Source: Rikenellaceae bacterium (GTDB lineage: Bacteria; Bacteroidota; Bacteroidia; Bacteroidales; Rikenellaceae). Taken from it: a stretch of 41,985 bases of DNA. Position 1 is the stretch's first letter; each line of letters starts with the position of its first letter. The notes under the pieces were generated by a model, which was not told the origin of the DNA, made no database searches, and was given only the letters and a program-made list of their open reading frames with translations. The translations under genes and the position numbers were made by a program. The stretch lies in contig JAIRQC010000097.1 in NCBI GenBank assembly GCA_031256675.1, positions 1-41,985 on the forward strand, written 5' to 3'. Of the stretch, positions 1-8,877 are shown one piece after another.

Positions 1-2451
1 AACACCATCCAGGACGTGCTCGTGCGCCGCGCCCGCATGATGGGCCGTAACGCCTGCTGGGTTCCCGGCACCGACCACGCCTCGATCGCCACCGAAGCCA
101 AAGTCGTGGCAAAACTCGCCGCCGAGGGGATCAAAAAATCCGACCTTACGCGCGAGGAGTTTCTCGCCCACGCATGGGAGTGGACAGAGAAGCACGGCGG
201 CATCATCCTGCAACAGCTCCGCAAACTGGGCGCCTCGTGCGACTGGCAACGCACCGCCTTCACGATGGACGAGGCGCGCAGCGAGAGCGTCATCAAAGTC
301 TTTGTCGATCTTTACAATAAAGGTAGGATCTACCGCGGCGTACGGATGGTCAACTGGGATCCCGCCGCGCTGACGGCCATCTCTGACGAGGAGGTCGTAT
401 ACAGGGAGCAGCAGGGCAAACTCTACTACCTGCGCTACATGATCGAGGGCGAGGATGGTTGTGTGGTAGTGGCCACCACCCGCCCGGAGACCATCCTCGG
501 CGATACGGCCTTGTGCGTCAACCCAGAAGACCCGCGTTACGCCGCGTTGAAAGGCAAACGGGTGATCGTGCCGCTGGTGGGGCGCAGCGTGCCGGTGATC
601 ATGGACGACTATGTCGACATGGAGTTCGGTACCGGCGCGCTGAAAGTTACCCCCGCCCACGACATTAACGACTACATGCTCGGCCAGAAGTATAACCTCG
701 AGACCATCGACATTTTCAACGACGACGGCACGATAAACGATCGCGTGGGGCTATACGTCGGCCTCGACCGCTTCGAGTTGCGCAAGCTCATCGAGAGCGA
801 CCTGCAACAGGCAGGGTTGATGGAGAAGGTCGAGGCCTACGCCAACAAAGTGGGCTGTTCGGAGCGCACAGGGGCCCCCATCGAGCCCAAACTCTCGATG
901 CAGTGGTTCCTCGCAATGGAGGAGCTGGCGCGTCCGGCGCTGGAGGCGGTGATGAACGACACGGTGCGTTTCGTGCCGCCGAAATTCAAGAACACCTACC
1001 GCTACTGGATGGAGAACGTCAAGGACTGGAACATCTCGCGGCAGCTCTGGTGGGGACACCGGATACCGGCGTGGTACCTGCCCGAAGGGGGTTTCGTGGT
1101 GGCCGAGACCGCCGAACAGGCGCTGGCGCTGGCGCAGGCCAAAAACCCCGCCTTGACGATGGCCGACCTCAGGCAGGACGAGGATGTGCTGGACACGTGG
1201 TTCAGTTCGTGGCTCTGGCCGCTGTCGGTCTTCGACGGTGTGCGCAACCCGGACAACGCCGATATTTCATACTACTATCCCACCGCCGACCTGGTCACCG
1301 CACCGGAGATTATGTTCTTCTGGGTGGCGCGTATGATAATCGCAGGGTACGAATACCGCGGCGTGGAGCCGTTCCGCAACGTCTACTACACCGGCATCGT
1401 GCGCGATAAGCAGGGGCGCAAAATGAGCAAGTCGCTCGGCAATTCGCCCGACCCGCTCGACCTGATAGCGCAGTACGGGGCCGACGGCGTGCGGCTCGGG
1501 ATGCTCTTCACCTCGCCCGCTGGCAACGACCTGCCATACGACGACTCGCTGTGCGAGCAGGGGCGCAACTTCGGCAACAAGATCTGGAACGCCTTCCGGC
1601 TGGTCGAGGGGTGGAGCGTCGACCCCGCCCTGCCGCAAAGCGACAACAACCGTGTGGCTATCGAGTGGTTCGACGCGCTGTTCAACAGGACTTTGGGCGA
1701 GATAGAGCGACATTTTGCCGACTACCGCATCTCGGACGCGCTGATGTCCCTCTACAAACTGTTTTGGGACGACTTCTCGGCATGGTACCTCGAAATGGTC
1801 AAACCGCCCTACCGGCAGCCCATCGACGAGGCGACGCTGCGGGCGACAAGGGAGATTTTCGAACGGCTGCTCAAAGCGTTGCATCCGTTCATGCCCTTCA
1901 TTACCGAGGAGTTGTGGCACCTGATGGGCACGGGGCGCGACGGCGACAGTATCATGGTCGCCCGGACGCCCTGCGCCTGCGATTTCGACGGGACGTTGCT
2001 GGCGCAGATGGCCGTGGTGCAGGAGACGGTGACGGCGGTGCGCAACCTGCGCAAGGAGAGGAACATACCCCCGCGCGAGGCGTTGAGGCTGATGGTCGTG
2101 GCCGACGAAAACTACCACCCTGGGCTCGACCCCGTGCTGATCAAGATGGCAGGGCTCTCGTCGATAGAGCGTGTCGGGGGAAAGGTGGACGGCGCGGCAG
2201 CGTTCGTGGTCAAGACGACACAATACTTTGTGCCGCTGGAGGTCAGGATCGACCTCGAGGCGGAGCGGACCAGGCTGACCTCCGAGCTGGAATACCTCGA
2301 AGGGTTTTTGACCTCGGTGATGGCCAAGCTCGGCAACGAGCGTTTTGTGAGCAGTGCGCCGGCCAAAGTGGTCGAGAACGAACGGGCAAAAAAGGAGGAC
2401 GCAGAGGCCAAGATAACCGCTTTACGGGAAAGGCTAACTTCGTTGAAATGA
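1..2451 (+). CDS. valS: Valyl-tRNA synthetase, 5' end outside window
   Basis: Charges tRNA-Val with valine in the cytosol. The reading frame is open from base 1 (N-T-I-Q-D-V...), which in class I ValRS directly follows the HMGH ATP-binding signature, so that motif and a few dozen N-terminal residues lie outside the window. The editing (CP1) domain shows [10 protein letters not shown] at about 475-504. The second ATP-binding motif is [10 protein letters not shown] at about 1411-1440. The anticodon-binding helical region follows, and the last 60 residues form the Glu/Arg/Leu-rich coiled-coil arm typical of ValRS ([19 protein letters not shown], then the [13 protein letters not shown] type end). 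The TGA stop overlaps the ATG of the downstream ogt gene (ATGA), so the two are probably co-transcribed. Intact over its visible length. Confidence 0.97.
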   Translation, partial: NTIQDVLVRRARMMGRNACWVPGTDHASIATEAKVVAKLAAEGIKKSDLTREEFLAHAWEWTEKHGGIILQQLRKLGASCDWQRTAFTMDEARSESVIKVFVDLYNKGRIYRGVRMVNWDPAALTAISDEEVVYREQQGKLYYLRYMIEGEDGCVVVATTRPETILGDTALCVNPEDPRYAALKGKRVIVPLVGRSVPVIMDDYVDMEFGTGALKVTPAHDINDYMLGQKYNLETIDIFNDDGTINDRVGLYVGLDRFELRKLIESDLQQAGLMEKVEAYANKVGCSERTGAPIEPKLSMQWFLAMEELARPALEAVMNDTVRFVPPKFKNTYRYWMENVKDWNISRQLWWGHRIPAWYLPEGGFVVAETAEQALALAQAKNPALTMADLRQDEDVLDTWFSSWLWPLSVFDGVRNPDNADISYYYPTADLVTAPEIMFFWVARMIIAGYEYRGVEPFRNVYYTGIVRDKQGRKMSKSLGNSPDPLDLIAQYGADGVRLGMLFTSPAGNDLPYDDSLCEQGRNFGNKIWNAFRLVEGWSVDPALPQSDNNRVAIEWFDALFNRTLGEIERHFADYRISDALMSLYKLFWDDFSAWYLEMVKPPYRQPIDEATLRATREIFERLLKALHPFMPFITEELWHLMGTGRDGDSIMVARTPCACDFDGTLLAQMAVVQETVTAVRNLRKERNIPPREALRLMVVADENYHPGLDPVLIKMAGLSSIERVGGKVDGAAAFVVKTTQYFVPLEVRIDLEAERTRLTSELEYLEGFLTSVMAKLGNERFVSSAPAKVVENERAKKEDAEAKITALRERLTSLK

Positions 2452-2954
2452 AAATAGCAGAGCTTAGAGGGCGGCCAGACGCCCGGTGGGGGGTGGTCGC
2501 CACGCCGGTGGGCGAGGCTGTTCTGGGCTTCACCGCCGAGGGGATAGTGTGGCTGAGTTTCGGCCCCGACACTGGCGAACTTGCCGAATTTTGGCGCGGA
2601 GGCCGCCTTGTGGAGGAGCGCAGGGCGGCGCAGGAGCTGGCCGACAGACTTTTTGTGCGCGGCGGGGCCCCGGAACAGACGTTGCTGGTCGAGGGTACGC
2701 CGTTCCGGCTCAAAGCGTGGCGGGCGTTGCTGACGGCCTCCTTCGGCGAGCGGATCACCTACGCGCAGCTGGCCGAACGGGCGGGCTGTCCGAAGGGGGC
2801 GCGCTCCGTAGGGACGGCTATCGGGCGCAACAACATCAGTTTCCTGATCCCCTGCCACCGCATTGTCCGCGCCGACGGATCGGTCGGAGGCTACCGCTGG
2901 GGCGCGAAGGTCAAACGCGCGCTGCTCGAATGGGAGTTGTCAACAGCGAACTGA
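2448..2954 (+). CDS. ogt: Methylated-DNA--protein-cysteine methyltransferase
   Basis: Repairs O6-alkylguanine by irreversible transfer of the alkyl group to its own cysteine. The 168-residue product carries the active-site motif IPCHRIV with the acceptor Cys at residue 136. Upstream of it lie the helix-turn-helix segment [13 protein letters not shown] and the Arg-finger region [11 protein letters not shown], which fit the C-terminal ATase DNA-binding domain. The N-terminal part (residues 1-85) is the short RNase-H-like ribonuclease fold of this family. The start chosen is the ATG that overlaps the valS stop (ATGA). A longer open frame reaches upstream inside valS but is only a shadow. Translational coupling to valS is likely. 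Gene name is by family; ogt versus ada-type naming cannot be settled here. Confidence 0.93.
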   Translation: MKIAELRGRPDARWGVVATPVGEAVLGFTAEGIVWLSFGPDTGELAEFWRGGRLVEERRAAQELADRLFVRGGAPEQTLLVEGTPFRLKAWRALLTASFGERITYAQLAERAGCPKGARSVGTAIGRNNISFLIPCHRIVRADGSVGGYRWGAKVKRALLEWELSTAN

Positions 2955-3038
2955 CAGCAAATTGAGCTGCAAGGCGGCAGTTGTTAACATTGTTATTGAT
3001 ATTGACAGTTTATTGACATAATAATCAACACACAGACG

Positions 3039-4319
3039 ATGATAAAAATATACAAGCTCATACTGTTTTTTACGGCCCTTACGACCGTTGCCGCAGCGCA
3101 GGAGGGGCCGAAAGAGGCCAATGAGGAGGCGAAGAAAGAGGCAGGCGAAGGTTCGAAAGGGAAGGCGCAGGCAAAAAAGGGGCTCGACGTGTCGGGTTAT
3201 GTACATGCGCAGTGGATAGCGACGCCCGAAAAGCGCGACTGGGGCGGCCATTACATATCGACGGCGGGCGGCGGGTTCACCCCCGAGGTCAACAACCGCT
3301 TCACTGTCAGGCGTTGCCGCATAAAGTTTGCCTACAACAACGACGTCTTCTCGGTGGTCGCGCAGCCCGACTTCAAGGAGCGGGGCATCAAGCTGGTGGA
3401 CGCTTACGCAGGGGTAAACTCCCGCTCGAAGAGCTACCCCATGGGGCTTAAAGTGGGGCTCTATGCGCCGCCGTTCGGCTATGAGATCGAACGCTCGCCG
3501 ACCGCCAACGAGTTTGCGGAGCGCAGCCGCACCATACTCGCCCTCTTCCCGTCGGCGCGCGACGTGGGGGCGGGCGGTTCGATAGCCGCGCCGGGGGGAT
3601 TTGCCCTTGATGCGGGGATGTTCAACGGCAACGGCGTGGCTGTGGAGAACGACAGCTACAAGGATTTCGTAGGCCGCGTCAGATGGCTGCGCCGCTGGGG
3701 CGGCGACGAACTGGGCGCAGCGGTCTCGTACCGTCGCGGCGCGGTACCGGGCGGCTCGAGCCGGATATATCGCGCAGGGGAGGGCTTCGTGCCGGAAACG
3801 ACGGAGCACGCCAACACTTATAGCCGCGAATATGCCGGATTTTCGCTCTGGGCAGGCAAACGCTGGAGCTGGGGCCTCACGTCGATCGCAACCGAGTGGA
3901 CACTCGGGCGGCAACCCTCGGAGGCGGGACGCTTTGCAAACATTGCAGGAACGGGTTTCACCTCCGCTTCCGACCTCTATATGCGCGACTTCGTGGGAGG
4001 TTACGCCGCGCTGGTGCACCGCATCGGGCGCACGAGACATTCGGTGGAGGTGAAATACGACTACCTCGACCCCAACCGCCGCGTCCGGGGCAACGAGATC
4101 GGCCTTGCCGCCACGGGGGTAACACCCGCCACCGCAGCCGACCTTGCCTACACCACCGTTTCGTTCGGATATGTTTACGACATGAACGCCTACGTCCGGC
4201 TGCTGGCGCAGTACGACCTGACGCGGGTCGAGCGGTCGACAGCCCTGGCCGGTTTCACCCCTGCGGACAGGCTTCGACAGGACGTTCTCACGCTGAGATT
4301 GCAGGTCAGGGTGCCGTAA
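3039..4319 (+). CDS. Outer-membrane porin, OprO/OprP-like
   Basis: Predicted outer-membrane beta-barrel of the phosphate-selective porin (OprO/OprP) type found widely in Bacteroidetes. Residues 1-21 are a signal peptide ending in VAAAQ. Residues about 22-47 are a Lys/Glu/Ala-rich low-complexity linker. The barrel starts at LDVSGYVHAQW and continues with alternating strands (RRCRIKFAYNND, FSVVAQPDF, GLKVGLYAPPFGYE, WSWGLTSIATEW), ending with LTLRLQVRVP; the closing strand lacks the usual terminal aromatic. The short upstream gap (2955-3038) is AT-rich; no clear -7 box was found there. What it transports cannot be read from sequence. It stands alone between the valS-ogt unit and a repeat-filled gap. 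Confidence 0.85.
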   Translation: MIKIYKLILFFTALTTVAAAQEGPKEANEEAKKEAGEGSKGKAQAKKGLDVSGYVHAQWIATPEKRDWGGHYISTAGGGFTPEVNNRFTVRRCRIKFAYNNDVFSVVAQPDFKERGIKLVDAYAGVNSRSKSYPMGLKVGLYAPPFGYEIERSPTANEFAERSRTILALFPSARDVGAGGSIAAPGGFALDAGMFNGNGVAVENDSYKDFVGRVRWLRRWGGDELGAAVSYRRGAVPGGSSRIYRAGEGFVPETTEHANTYSREYAGFSLWAGKRWSWGLTSIATEWTLGRQPSEAGRFANIAGTGFTSASDLYMRDFVGGYAALVHRIGRTRHSVEVKYDYLDPNRRVRGNEIGLAATGVTPATAADLAYTTVSFGYVYDMNAYVRLLAQYDLTRVERSTALAGFTPADRLRQDVLTLRLQVRVP

Positions 4320-4560
4320 GGGCTATGCGCGCGGATATGCTCTCCGCCTTTCGGTTCGGCTCGCTGGCGGAAAGGCTTCCGGTTTAGCAAGTTCGCGGCC
4401 GCAATGACAGGGAGCGTCGGATTGTTTCCCGCGTCGCTTTGCCCGCAACGACAGAGAGCGTCGGGTCGTTTCCCGCTTTGCTCTGCCTGCAACGACGTTG
4501 ACGCAGGCTTCCTGTTCGCCCTCCGCCCTCTGCGGGCTGAAGATCCGCCCTGCACAATTC
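4320..4560. repeat. Gene-free stretch with degenerate repeat copies
   Basis: No gene is supported here. The segment contains at least three diverged copies of a motif of the form GCAATGACAGGGAGCGTCG followed by a TTTCCCGC[GT]TTGC tail (about 4400-4440, 4446-4480 and 4486-4500), spaced about 46-48 bases. They share the words CAATGAC / CAACGAC and TTTCCCGCtTTGC with the structured element just downstream, so they look like decayed members of the same intergenic repeat family. Confidence 0.5.
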
Positions 4561-4697
4561 GTCATTGCGATGGTTTTATGTCCAAAACCGTCCTGCCTAC
4601 GTCGTCGCAAGTGAGTGAAACGGACGAAGCAATCCTGCACAGGATTGCTTCGTCCGTTTCGTTCGGTTAGCAAAGGCAAAAATGCCTCGCAATGACG
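4561..4697. repeat. Palindromic cloverleaf-like intergenic element (MITE-like)
   Basis: A 137-base element bounded by perfect 11-base inverted repeats, CGTCATTGCGA (4561-4571) and TCGCAATGACG (4687-4697). Inside are three hairpins: GGTTTT/AAAACC with a 6-base loop (4573-4590); a perfect 21-bp stem with a 2-base loop (4618-4638 paired with 4641-4661); and AGGCA/TGCCT (4675-4687). The transcript or single strand would fold as a closed four-way junction. It has no coding capacity. The motif recalls the CGTCATTGCGA...GAAGCAATCC repeats scattered between genes in many bacterial genomes, which suggests a non-autonomous mobile or REP-type element. Confidence 0.7.
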
Positions 4698-4740
4698 GAG
4701 ATGCTTCCCGCTTCGCCCTGCCAGCAATGACGGTCGAACC

Positions 4741-4784
4741 TGCCGTCATTACGAGCAAGTGACGCGGACGAAGTTTAGCAGCCG
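4741..4784. repeat. Partial copy of the same intergenic repeat
   Basis: CCGTCATTACGAGCAAGTGA and then CGCGGACGAAG repeat the left arm of the 4561-4697 element (CGTCATTGCGA...GCAAGTGAGTG...CGGACGAAG) in shortened form. The copy runs into the stop codon (4775-4777) of the leftward CoA-transferase gene, so the repeat appears to have replaced the natural 3' flank of that gene. Confidence 0.45.
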
Positions 4785-6091
4785 CAATCGGATTTGATCC
4801 AGGCGTGGTGCGCGCCCCAGCGTTCGAAGGCGGCGCGGTCGAGGGCCTCGCGGTGGTCGGGGTGGGCGACGCTGATGATGGCCCGCGCCCGCTCCTGCAA
4901 CGACTTGCCGTAGAGGTTCACAGCCCCGTACTCCGTCACGAACCAGTGAACGTGGGCGCGCGTCGTAACGACCCCTGCGCCGTCGGTCAACGTCGGAGCT
5001 ATCTTGCTGATACCCTTGTTGGTAACCGACGGCATGGCGAGGATCGCCTTGCCTCCCTCCGAGCGCGATGCGCCGTAGATGAAGTCGATCTGGCCGCCGA
5101 CGCCCGAATAGAAGGTCTTGCCGAGCGAATCGGCGCAGATCTGGCCCGTAAGGTCGACCTGCAAGGCCGAGTTGATAGCCGTAACTTTCGGGTTTTTAGC
5201 TATTATGAACGGATCGTTGGTGTAACCGACGTCCATCATCGCCACGCCCGGGTTGTTGTCGATAAAGTCGTAAACCCGCTGCGAACCCATCAGGAACGTC
5301 GAGACCATTTTGCCCCTGTCGAGGGCCTTGTTCGCGCCGTTGATCACCCCCGACTCCACCAGCGGCAGCACGCCGTCGGCGAACATCTCGGTGTGGATGC
5401 CGAGGTTTTTGTGTCCGCCCAGCTGCGCCAGAACAGCGTTCGGGATCGCTCCTATGCCCATTTGCAGGCAGGCGCCATCCTCGACCAGCTCGGCGCAGTT
5501 CTTGCCGATGGCCGTCTCGACAGCGTCGGGGGCGGTAAAATGGGCCTCCTCCAGCGGCGTGTCGTCCTCAACGAACATGTCGATAGCCGAAACGTGTATG
5601 AATGCGTCGCCGAAAGCGCGCGGCACATACTTGTTGATCACGGCGATAACCGTCTCGGCGCACTCCACCGCCGCCAGCGTCGCGTCGACCGACGTGCCGA
5701 GCGAGACGTATCCGTGTTTGTCGGGCGGAGACACCTGTATCATCGCAACATTGCAAGGCAACGTGCCGCTGCGGTACAGTTTCTGCGTTTCGCTCAGGAA
5801 CACGGGAATATAGTCGGCATAGCCGCTCTGCGTCATCTTGCGCACGTTACCCCCCACAAAAAAGCTGTCCAGCTGGAATATCCCCTCGAACTCGGGGGAG
5901 GCATACGGCGCAGGCCCCTCGGTGTGGAGGTGGTGCACATGCACGTTCTTAAATTCGCCGGCTGCGCCACGGGCGCACATGGCCTCGATCAAAATTTGCG
6001 GCGCGCTCGCAACGCTGCTGAAATGGACATGGTCGCCCGACTTGACAACCTTAACCGCCTCTGCGGCAGAAGTAAACTTGAAGTTAGTCAT
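4775..6091 (-). CDS. Acetyl-CoA hydrolase / CoA-transferase family enzyme
   Basis: A 438-residue cytosolic family I CoA-transferase of the acetyl-CoA hydrolase / 4-hydroxybutyrate (or butyryl-CoA:acetate) CoA-transferase group. These enzymes move CoA between acyl-CoA and a short carboxylate through a glutamyl-CoA intermediate. The catalytic Glu is E235 in GIHTEMFADG; the second conserved block is FYSGVGGQIDFIYGA, with MGIGAIPNAV and VTTRAHVHWFVTEYG also present. Length is normal for the family. Substrate choice (acetate, butyrate, succinate, 4-hydroxybutyrate) cannot be decided from sequence alone. The last residues (SDCGC) and stop codon sit at the edge of an intergenic repeat, so the extreme C-terminus may be repeat-derived. 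It lies downstream of pckG in the same direction but is separated by a terminator. Confidence 0.9.
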   Translation of the reverse strand: MTNFKFTSAAEAVKVVKSGDHVHFSSVASAPQILIEAMCARGAAGEFKNVHVHHLHTEGPAPYASPEFEGIFQLDSFFVGGNVRKMTQSGYADYIPVFLSETQKLYRSGTLPCNVAMIQVSPPDKHGYVSLGTSVDATLAAVECAETVIAVINKYVPRAFGDAFIHVSAIDMFVEDDTPLEEAHFTAPDAVETAIGKNCAELVEDGACLQMGIGAIPNAVLAQLGGHKNLGIHTEMFADGVLPLVESGVINGANKALDRGKMVSTFLMGSQRVYDFIDNNPGVAMMDVGYTNDPFIIAKNPKVTAINSALQVDLTGQICADSLGKTFYSGVGGQIDFIYGASRSEGGKAILAMPSVTNKGISKIAPTLTDGAGVVTTRAHVHWFVTEYGAVNLYGKSLQERARAIISVAHPDHREALDRAAFERWGAHHAWIKSDCGC

Positions 6092-6128
6092 TTGTTGTTT
6101 GTTTTTTGTCGCTATGTAAATTCAAAAC

Positions 6129-6156
6129 AAGAAAGCCCCCTTTCGAGGGCTTTCTT
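6129..6156 (-). terminator. Intrinsic terminator after pckG
   Basis: Perfect 10-bp stem AAGAAAGCCC / GGGCTTTCTT (6129-6138 with 6147-6156) and an 8-base loop, starting 13 bases after the pckG stop. On the leftward strand the stem is followed by GTTTTG, a short U-run. The flanking AAAG...CTTT also gives a weak U-run in the other direction. It separates pckG from the CoA-transferase gene. Confidence 0.75.
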
Positions 6157-6169
6157 TTGAAAAACGGAA

Positions 6170-7954
6170 CTATCCGAGACGGGCTTTGAGGGCTGCGAGT
6201 TCGGCGGCGATCTCGCCAGGCAGGTGAGGGCCGAACTGGGCGTAATACTCCTCCACGCCCCTGACCTCCTCGCGCCACTCGTCGGGACATACGGCCAGGG
6301 CTGCGGTCATGTCTTCGGACGAGACGTTGAGCCCCTCAACGTTGATTGCTCCGGGTTTGGGCAGCTTGCCGATGGGCGAGTCGACGGCAATGTCGGCGTT
6401 GTTGCAGCGGTCGAAGATGTAGGCCAGCACGCGGCTGTTCTCGCTGTAACCAGGCCAGAGCCACTTGCCGTCTTTCTTGCGGAACCAGTTGACAAAGAAT
6501 ATCTTGGGCAGTTTGCCCTCGGTCGACCTGGCGCCAACCTTGATCCAGTGGCCAAAGTAGTCGCCCATGTTGTAGCCGCAGAACGGCAGCATGGCGAACG
6601 GGTCGCGGCGCACGCCGGCTTTCAGGCCGATGGCGGCGGCGGTGACCTCCGAACCGACTATCGAGCCCATGAACACGCCGTGGTTCCACGAGAACGACTC
6701 GTGCACCAGAGGCACCGTTGAGGGACGGCGGCCGCCGAACAGGATTGCCGAGATCGGCACGCCCGCAGGGTTCTCCCAGTCGGGGTCGATGCTCGGGCAC
6801 TGGCCGGCAGGCGCGGTGAAGCGTGCGTTGGGGTGGGCGCAGGGGTTGCCCGATTTGGGGTCGAAGACGTTGCCCTGCCAGTCGATAGTGCCCTGTGGAG
6901 CGTCGTAACCGATGCCCTCCCACCAGATGTCGCCGTCGGGGGTAAGGCCGACGTTGGTGAAGATGGAGTTGGCGCGCGCCGAGAGCATGGCGTTCCTGTT
7001 GGTCTCAAGCGAGGTCATCGGGGCCACGCCGAAGAAGCCCGCTTCGGGGTTGATGGCGTACAGACGGCCGTCCTCGCCGTATTTCATCCACGCGATGTCG
7101 TCGCCGACGGTCTCGACCTTCCAGCCAGAGATGGTGGGGATGAGCATCGCGAGGTTGGTCTTGCCGCAGGCCGACGGGAAGGCGGCGGAGATATATTTTT
7201 TCTCCCCTTTGGGGTTGGTGATGCCGAGGATGAGCATGTGTTCGGCCAGCCAGCCCTGGTCGCGCGCCATGACCGAGGCGATGCGCAGCGCGAAGCACTT
7301 CTTGCCGAGCAGCGCGTTGCCGCCGTAACCCGAACCGTAAGACCATATCTCGTATGTGTCGGGGAAGTGGGTGATGTACTTCTGTTCGATCGGGGCGCAG
7401 GGCCATTTAACGTCCTGCTGGCCCGGTGCGAGCGGGTAGCCCACCGAGTGGATGCAGGGGATGAACTCGCCGTTCTCGCCGAGCAGGTCGAGCACTTCCT
7501 TGCCCATGCGGGTCATGATGCGCATGTTGGCCACGACGTAGGCCGAGTCGGAGATCTCGACGCCGATATGGGCGATCTTCGACCCTAACGGCCCCATCGA
7601 GAAGGGGATAACGTACATCGTGCGTCCTTTCATGCAGCCCGTGTAGAGCTTGGTCATCGTGGCGCGCATCTCGTCCGGATCGGCCCAGTTGTTGGTCGGG
7701 CCCGCCGCCTCTTTGGTCTTGCTGCAAATGAACGTGCGGTTCTCCACGCGGGCCACATCCGACGGGTCGGACTGGAAATAGTAGCTGCCCGGGCGCAACT
7801 TCTCGTTGAGCTTCACGGCGACACCCTTGTCGACCAGCTCCTGTAACAGGCGGTCGTTCTCCTGCTGCGAACCGTCGCACCAGTAAACGCTGTCGGGCTG
7901 ACAGATCGCGGCCCAATGGTTGACCCAGTCGATCAACTTCTGATTCTTCGTCAT
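6170..7954 (-). CDS. pckG: Phosphoenolpyruvate carboxykinase (GTP)
   Basis: Interconverts oxaloacetate + GTP and PEP + CO2 + GDP; in succinate-forming gut anaerobes it usually runs toward oxaloacetate. The 594-residue length fits the GTP class, not the ~530-residue ATP class. The P-loop [10 protein letters not shown] is at about residues 261-270 with the GTP-class cysteine at 263; kinase-2 motif GDDIAWM is at 284-290; the substrate segment [16 protein letters not shown] is at 205-220. The start was set at the ATG preceding TKNQKLIDW. The in-frame extension further upstream ([11 protein letters not shown]...) runs through the predicted promoter, so it is rejected; a second ATG at 7957 is equally possible. 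Its own promoter and terminator make it monocistronic. Confidence 0.96.
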   Translation of the reverse strand: MTKNQKLIDWVNHWAAICQPDSVYWCDGSQQENDRLLQELVDKGVAVKLNEKLRPGSYYFQSDPSDVARVENRTFICSKTKEAAGPTNNWADPDEMRATMTKLYTGCMKGRTMYVIPFSMGPLGSKIAHIGVEISDSAYVVANMRIMTRMGKEVLDLLGENGEFIPCIHSVGYPLAPGQQDVKWPCAPIEQKYITHFPDTYEIWSYGSGYGGNALLGKKCFALRIASVMARDQGWLAEHMLILGITNPKGEKKYISAAFPSACGKTNLAMLIPTISGWKVETVGDDIAWMKYGEDGRLYAINPEAGFFGVAPMTSLETNRNAMLSARANSIFTNVGLTPDGDIWWEGIGYDAPQGTIDWQGNVFDPKSGNPCAHPNARFTAPAGQCPSIDPDWENPAGVPISAILFGGRRPSTVPLVHESFSWNHGVFMGSIVGSEVTAAAIGLKAGVRRDPFAMLPFCGYNMGDYFGHWIKVGARSTEGKLPKIFFVNWFRKKDGKWLWPGYSENSRVLAYIFDRCNNADIAVDSPIGKLPKPGAINVEGLNVSSEDMTAALAVCPDEWREEVRGVEEYYAQFGPHLPGEIAAELAALKARLG

Positions 7955-8017
7955 CATAACCTTCTGATTTTTAATTTTATTATTATTCCACTCCTCTTCT
8001 TCGCACCTTTTGCAACG

Positions 8018-8025
8018 CAAAATTA
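8018..8025 (-). promoter_or_regulatory. pckG promoter, -7 box
   Basis: Reads TAATTTTG on the leftward strand, an exact match to the Bacteroidetes -7 consensus TAnnTTTG, about 64-71 bases upstream of the pckG start. No convincing -33 TTG was found at the usual spacing. Confidence 0.5.
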
Positions 8026-8086
8026 CGCATAATAAATCAATAAACCTAAGGAATTGTTAGCGAAATAACAGAAAAATTAAAAAATA

Positions 8087-8746
8087 TTAAAAACGCCCTG
8101 CGACCGCGGCGGCAACCAGAATGTGAGACGCATAGTAGGTCGGCGCCATTAGGTAATGATACATCCATTTGCCGGTGTGCAGAAATTCGCGGCAGGCGAT
8201 CAGCGTATCCGAAAACACAATGCAGGCAATGCCGGCGAAAAAGAGCTGCCTGCACGGAGTGGGCAGCCGGAGCCCCGCGGCGGCGGCAAGCGAGAAACAG
8301 GAAACCAGCATATAAAGCAGCGTCGCACCCCAAAGCGTCGGGCCGGGGATGGCAGGCGCCAGCCGGAGCGCAAAAAACAGCCCGTATCCCGCAAGCAGCG
8401 CACCGAGAAACAGCCATCGCGGTCTCCCGTGATGCAAACAAAAAAGCAGAAATCCGACATGGGCCACAAAAAACAGGGCGACGCCGCATTCGAACCGAAG
8501 CGTGCCCTCCCCGCGACGTCCCAGCATCCAGTCGCCCGCGACGGAAAAGGCCAGCGCCGCGACTATCAGCCATTTGTCGCGGCGCATTTTCCCGCGTTTC
8601 CCGTTTTCTGCGCTTCCTGCGTTTTCATTGCGCGCAAAAAACATGACGAGCAAGCCGCAGGCAACCGCCACACTCCCGCCGGGGATGCAGCCCGCCAATG
8701 CAAGCGCCGCGCACAGAACAGGAACAGACAGCAGCCAATTGATCAT
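8087..8746 (-). CDS. YhhN-family lysoplasmalogenase-like membrane protein
   Basis: A 219-residue polytopic inner-membrane protein with about eight hydrophobic segments. Hallmarks of the YhhN/TMEM86 family are present: FSVAGDWML (residues about 67-75), FECGVALFFVAHVGFLLF, and the late FSDTLIACREF segment, with Asp and His residues inside the membrane spans. Family members hydrolyse the vinyl-ether bond of lysoplasmalogens; plasmalogens occur in strict anaerobes, so that role is plausible but inferred. Residues 48-57 (NGKRGKMRRD) form a basic cytoplasmic loop. It is transcribed leftward from its own promoter and divergent from the acyltransferase gene. Confidence 0.8.
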   Translation of the reverse strand: MINWLLSVPVLCAALALAGCIPGGSVAVACGLLVMFFARNENAGSAENGKRGKMRRDKWLIVAALAFSVAGDWMLGRRGEGTLRFECGVALFFVAHVGFLLFCLHHGRPRWLFLGALLAGYGLFFALRLAPAIPGPTLWGATLLYMLVSCFSLAAAAGLRLPTPCRQLFFAGIACIVFSDTLIACREFLHTGKWMYHYLMAPTYYASHILVAAAVAGRF

Positions 8747-8768
8747 GATCTCCCCTCTTTTTGCCTTG

Positions 8769-8776
8769 CAAATTTA
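8769..8776 (-). promoter_or_regulatory. Leftward -7 box for the YhhN gene
   Basis: TAAATTTG on the leftward strand (TAnnTTTG), 23-30 bases upstream of the ATG at 8746. With the rightward box at 8828-8835 it makes a compact divergent promoter region of about 130 bases. Confidence 0.5.
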
Positions 8777-8827
8777 CGCATAAAAATTAAAAACACGGCG
8801 CGGCAACCGTTTGTCAGATAAAAGAAT

Positions 8828-8835
8828 TATCTTTG
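8828..8835 (+). promoter_or_regulatory. Rightward -7 box for the acyltransferase gene
   Basis: TATCTTTG matches TAnnTTTG exactly. A TTTG lies upstream at 8810-8813 but with only 14 bases spacing, so the -33 element is unsure. Its position means transcription starts near 8842, which rules out the in-frame TTG at 8833 as start and supports the ATG at 8878. Confidence 0.5.
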
Positions 8836-8877
8836 TCAAAGAATGTATCACAAAATAAAAACCACTGCACATTCAGC

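Noticed and set aside
1551-2447. Possible N-terminal extension of the ogt protein
   Set aside because: This stretch is the +1 shadow of valS; the residues are Arg/Gly-rich and the ATG at 2448 gives a normal-length methyltransferase.
2955-3038. E. coli-type promoter TTGACA...TAATAA before the porin gene
   Set aside because: Spacing is too short and Bacteroidetes do not use this consensus; no TAnnTTTG box is present, so I leave it unassigned.
8833-8877. TTG start for the acyltransferase
   Set aside because: It lies inside the -7 promoter box, and the protein family starts at the ATG at 8878.
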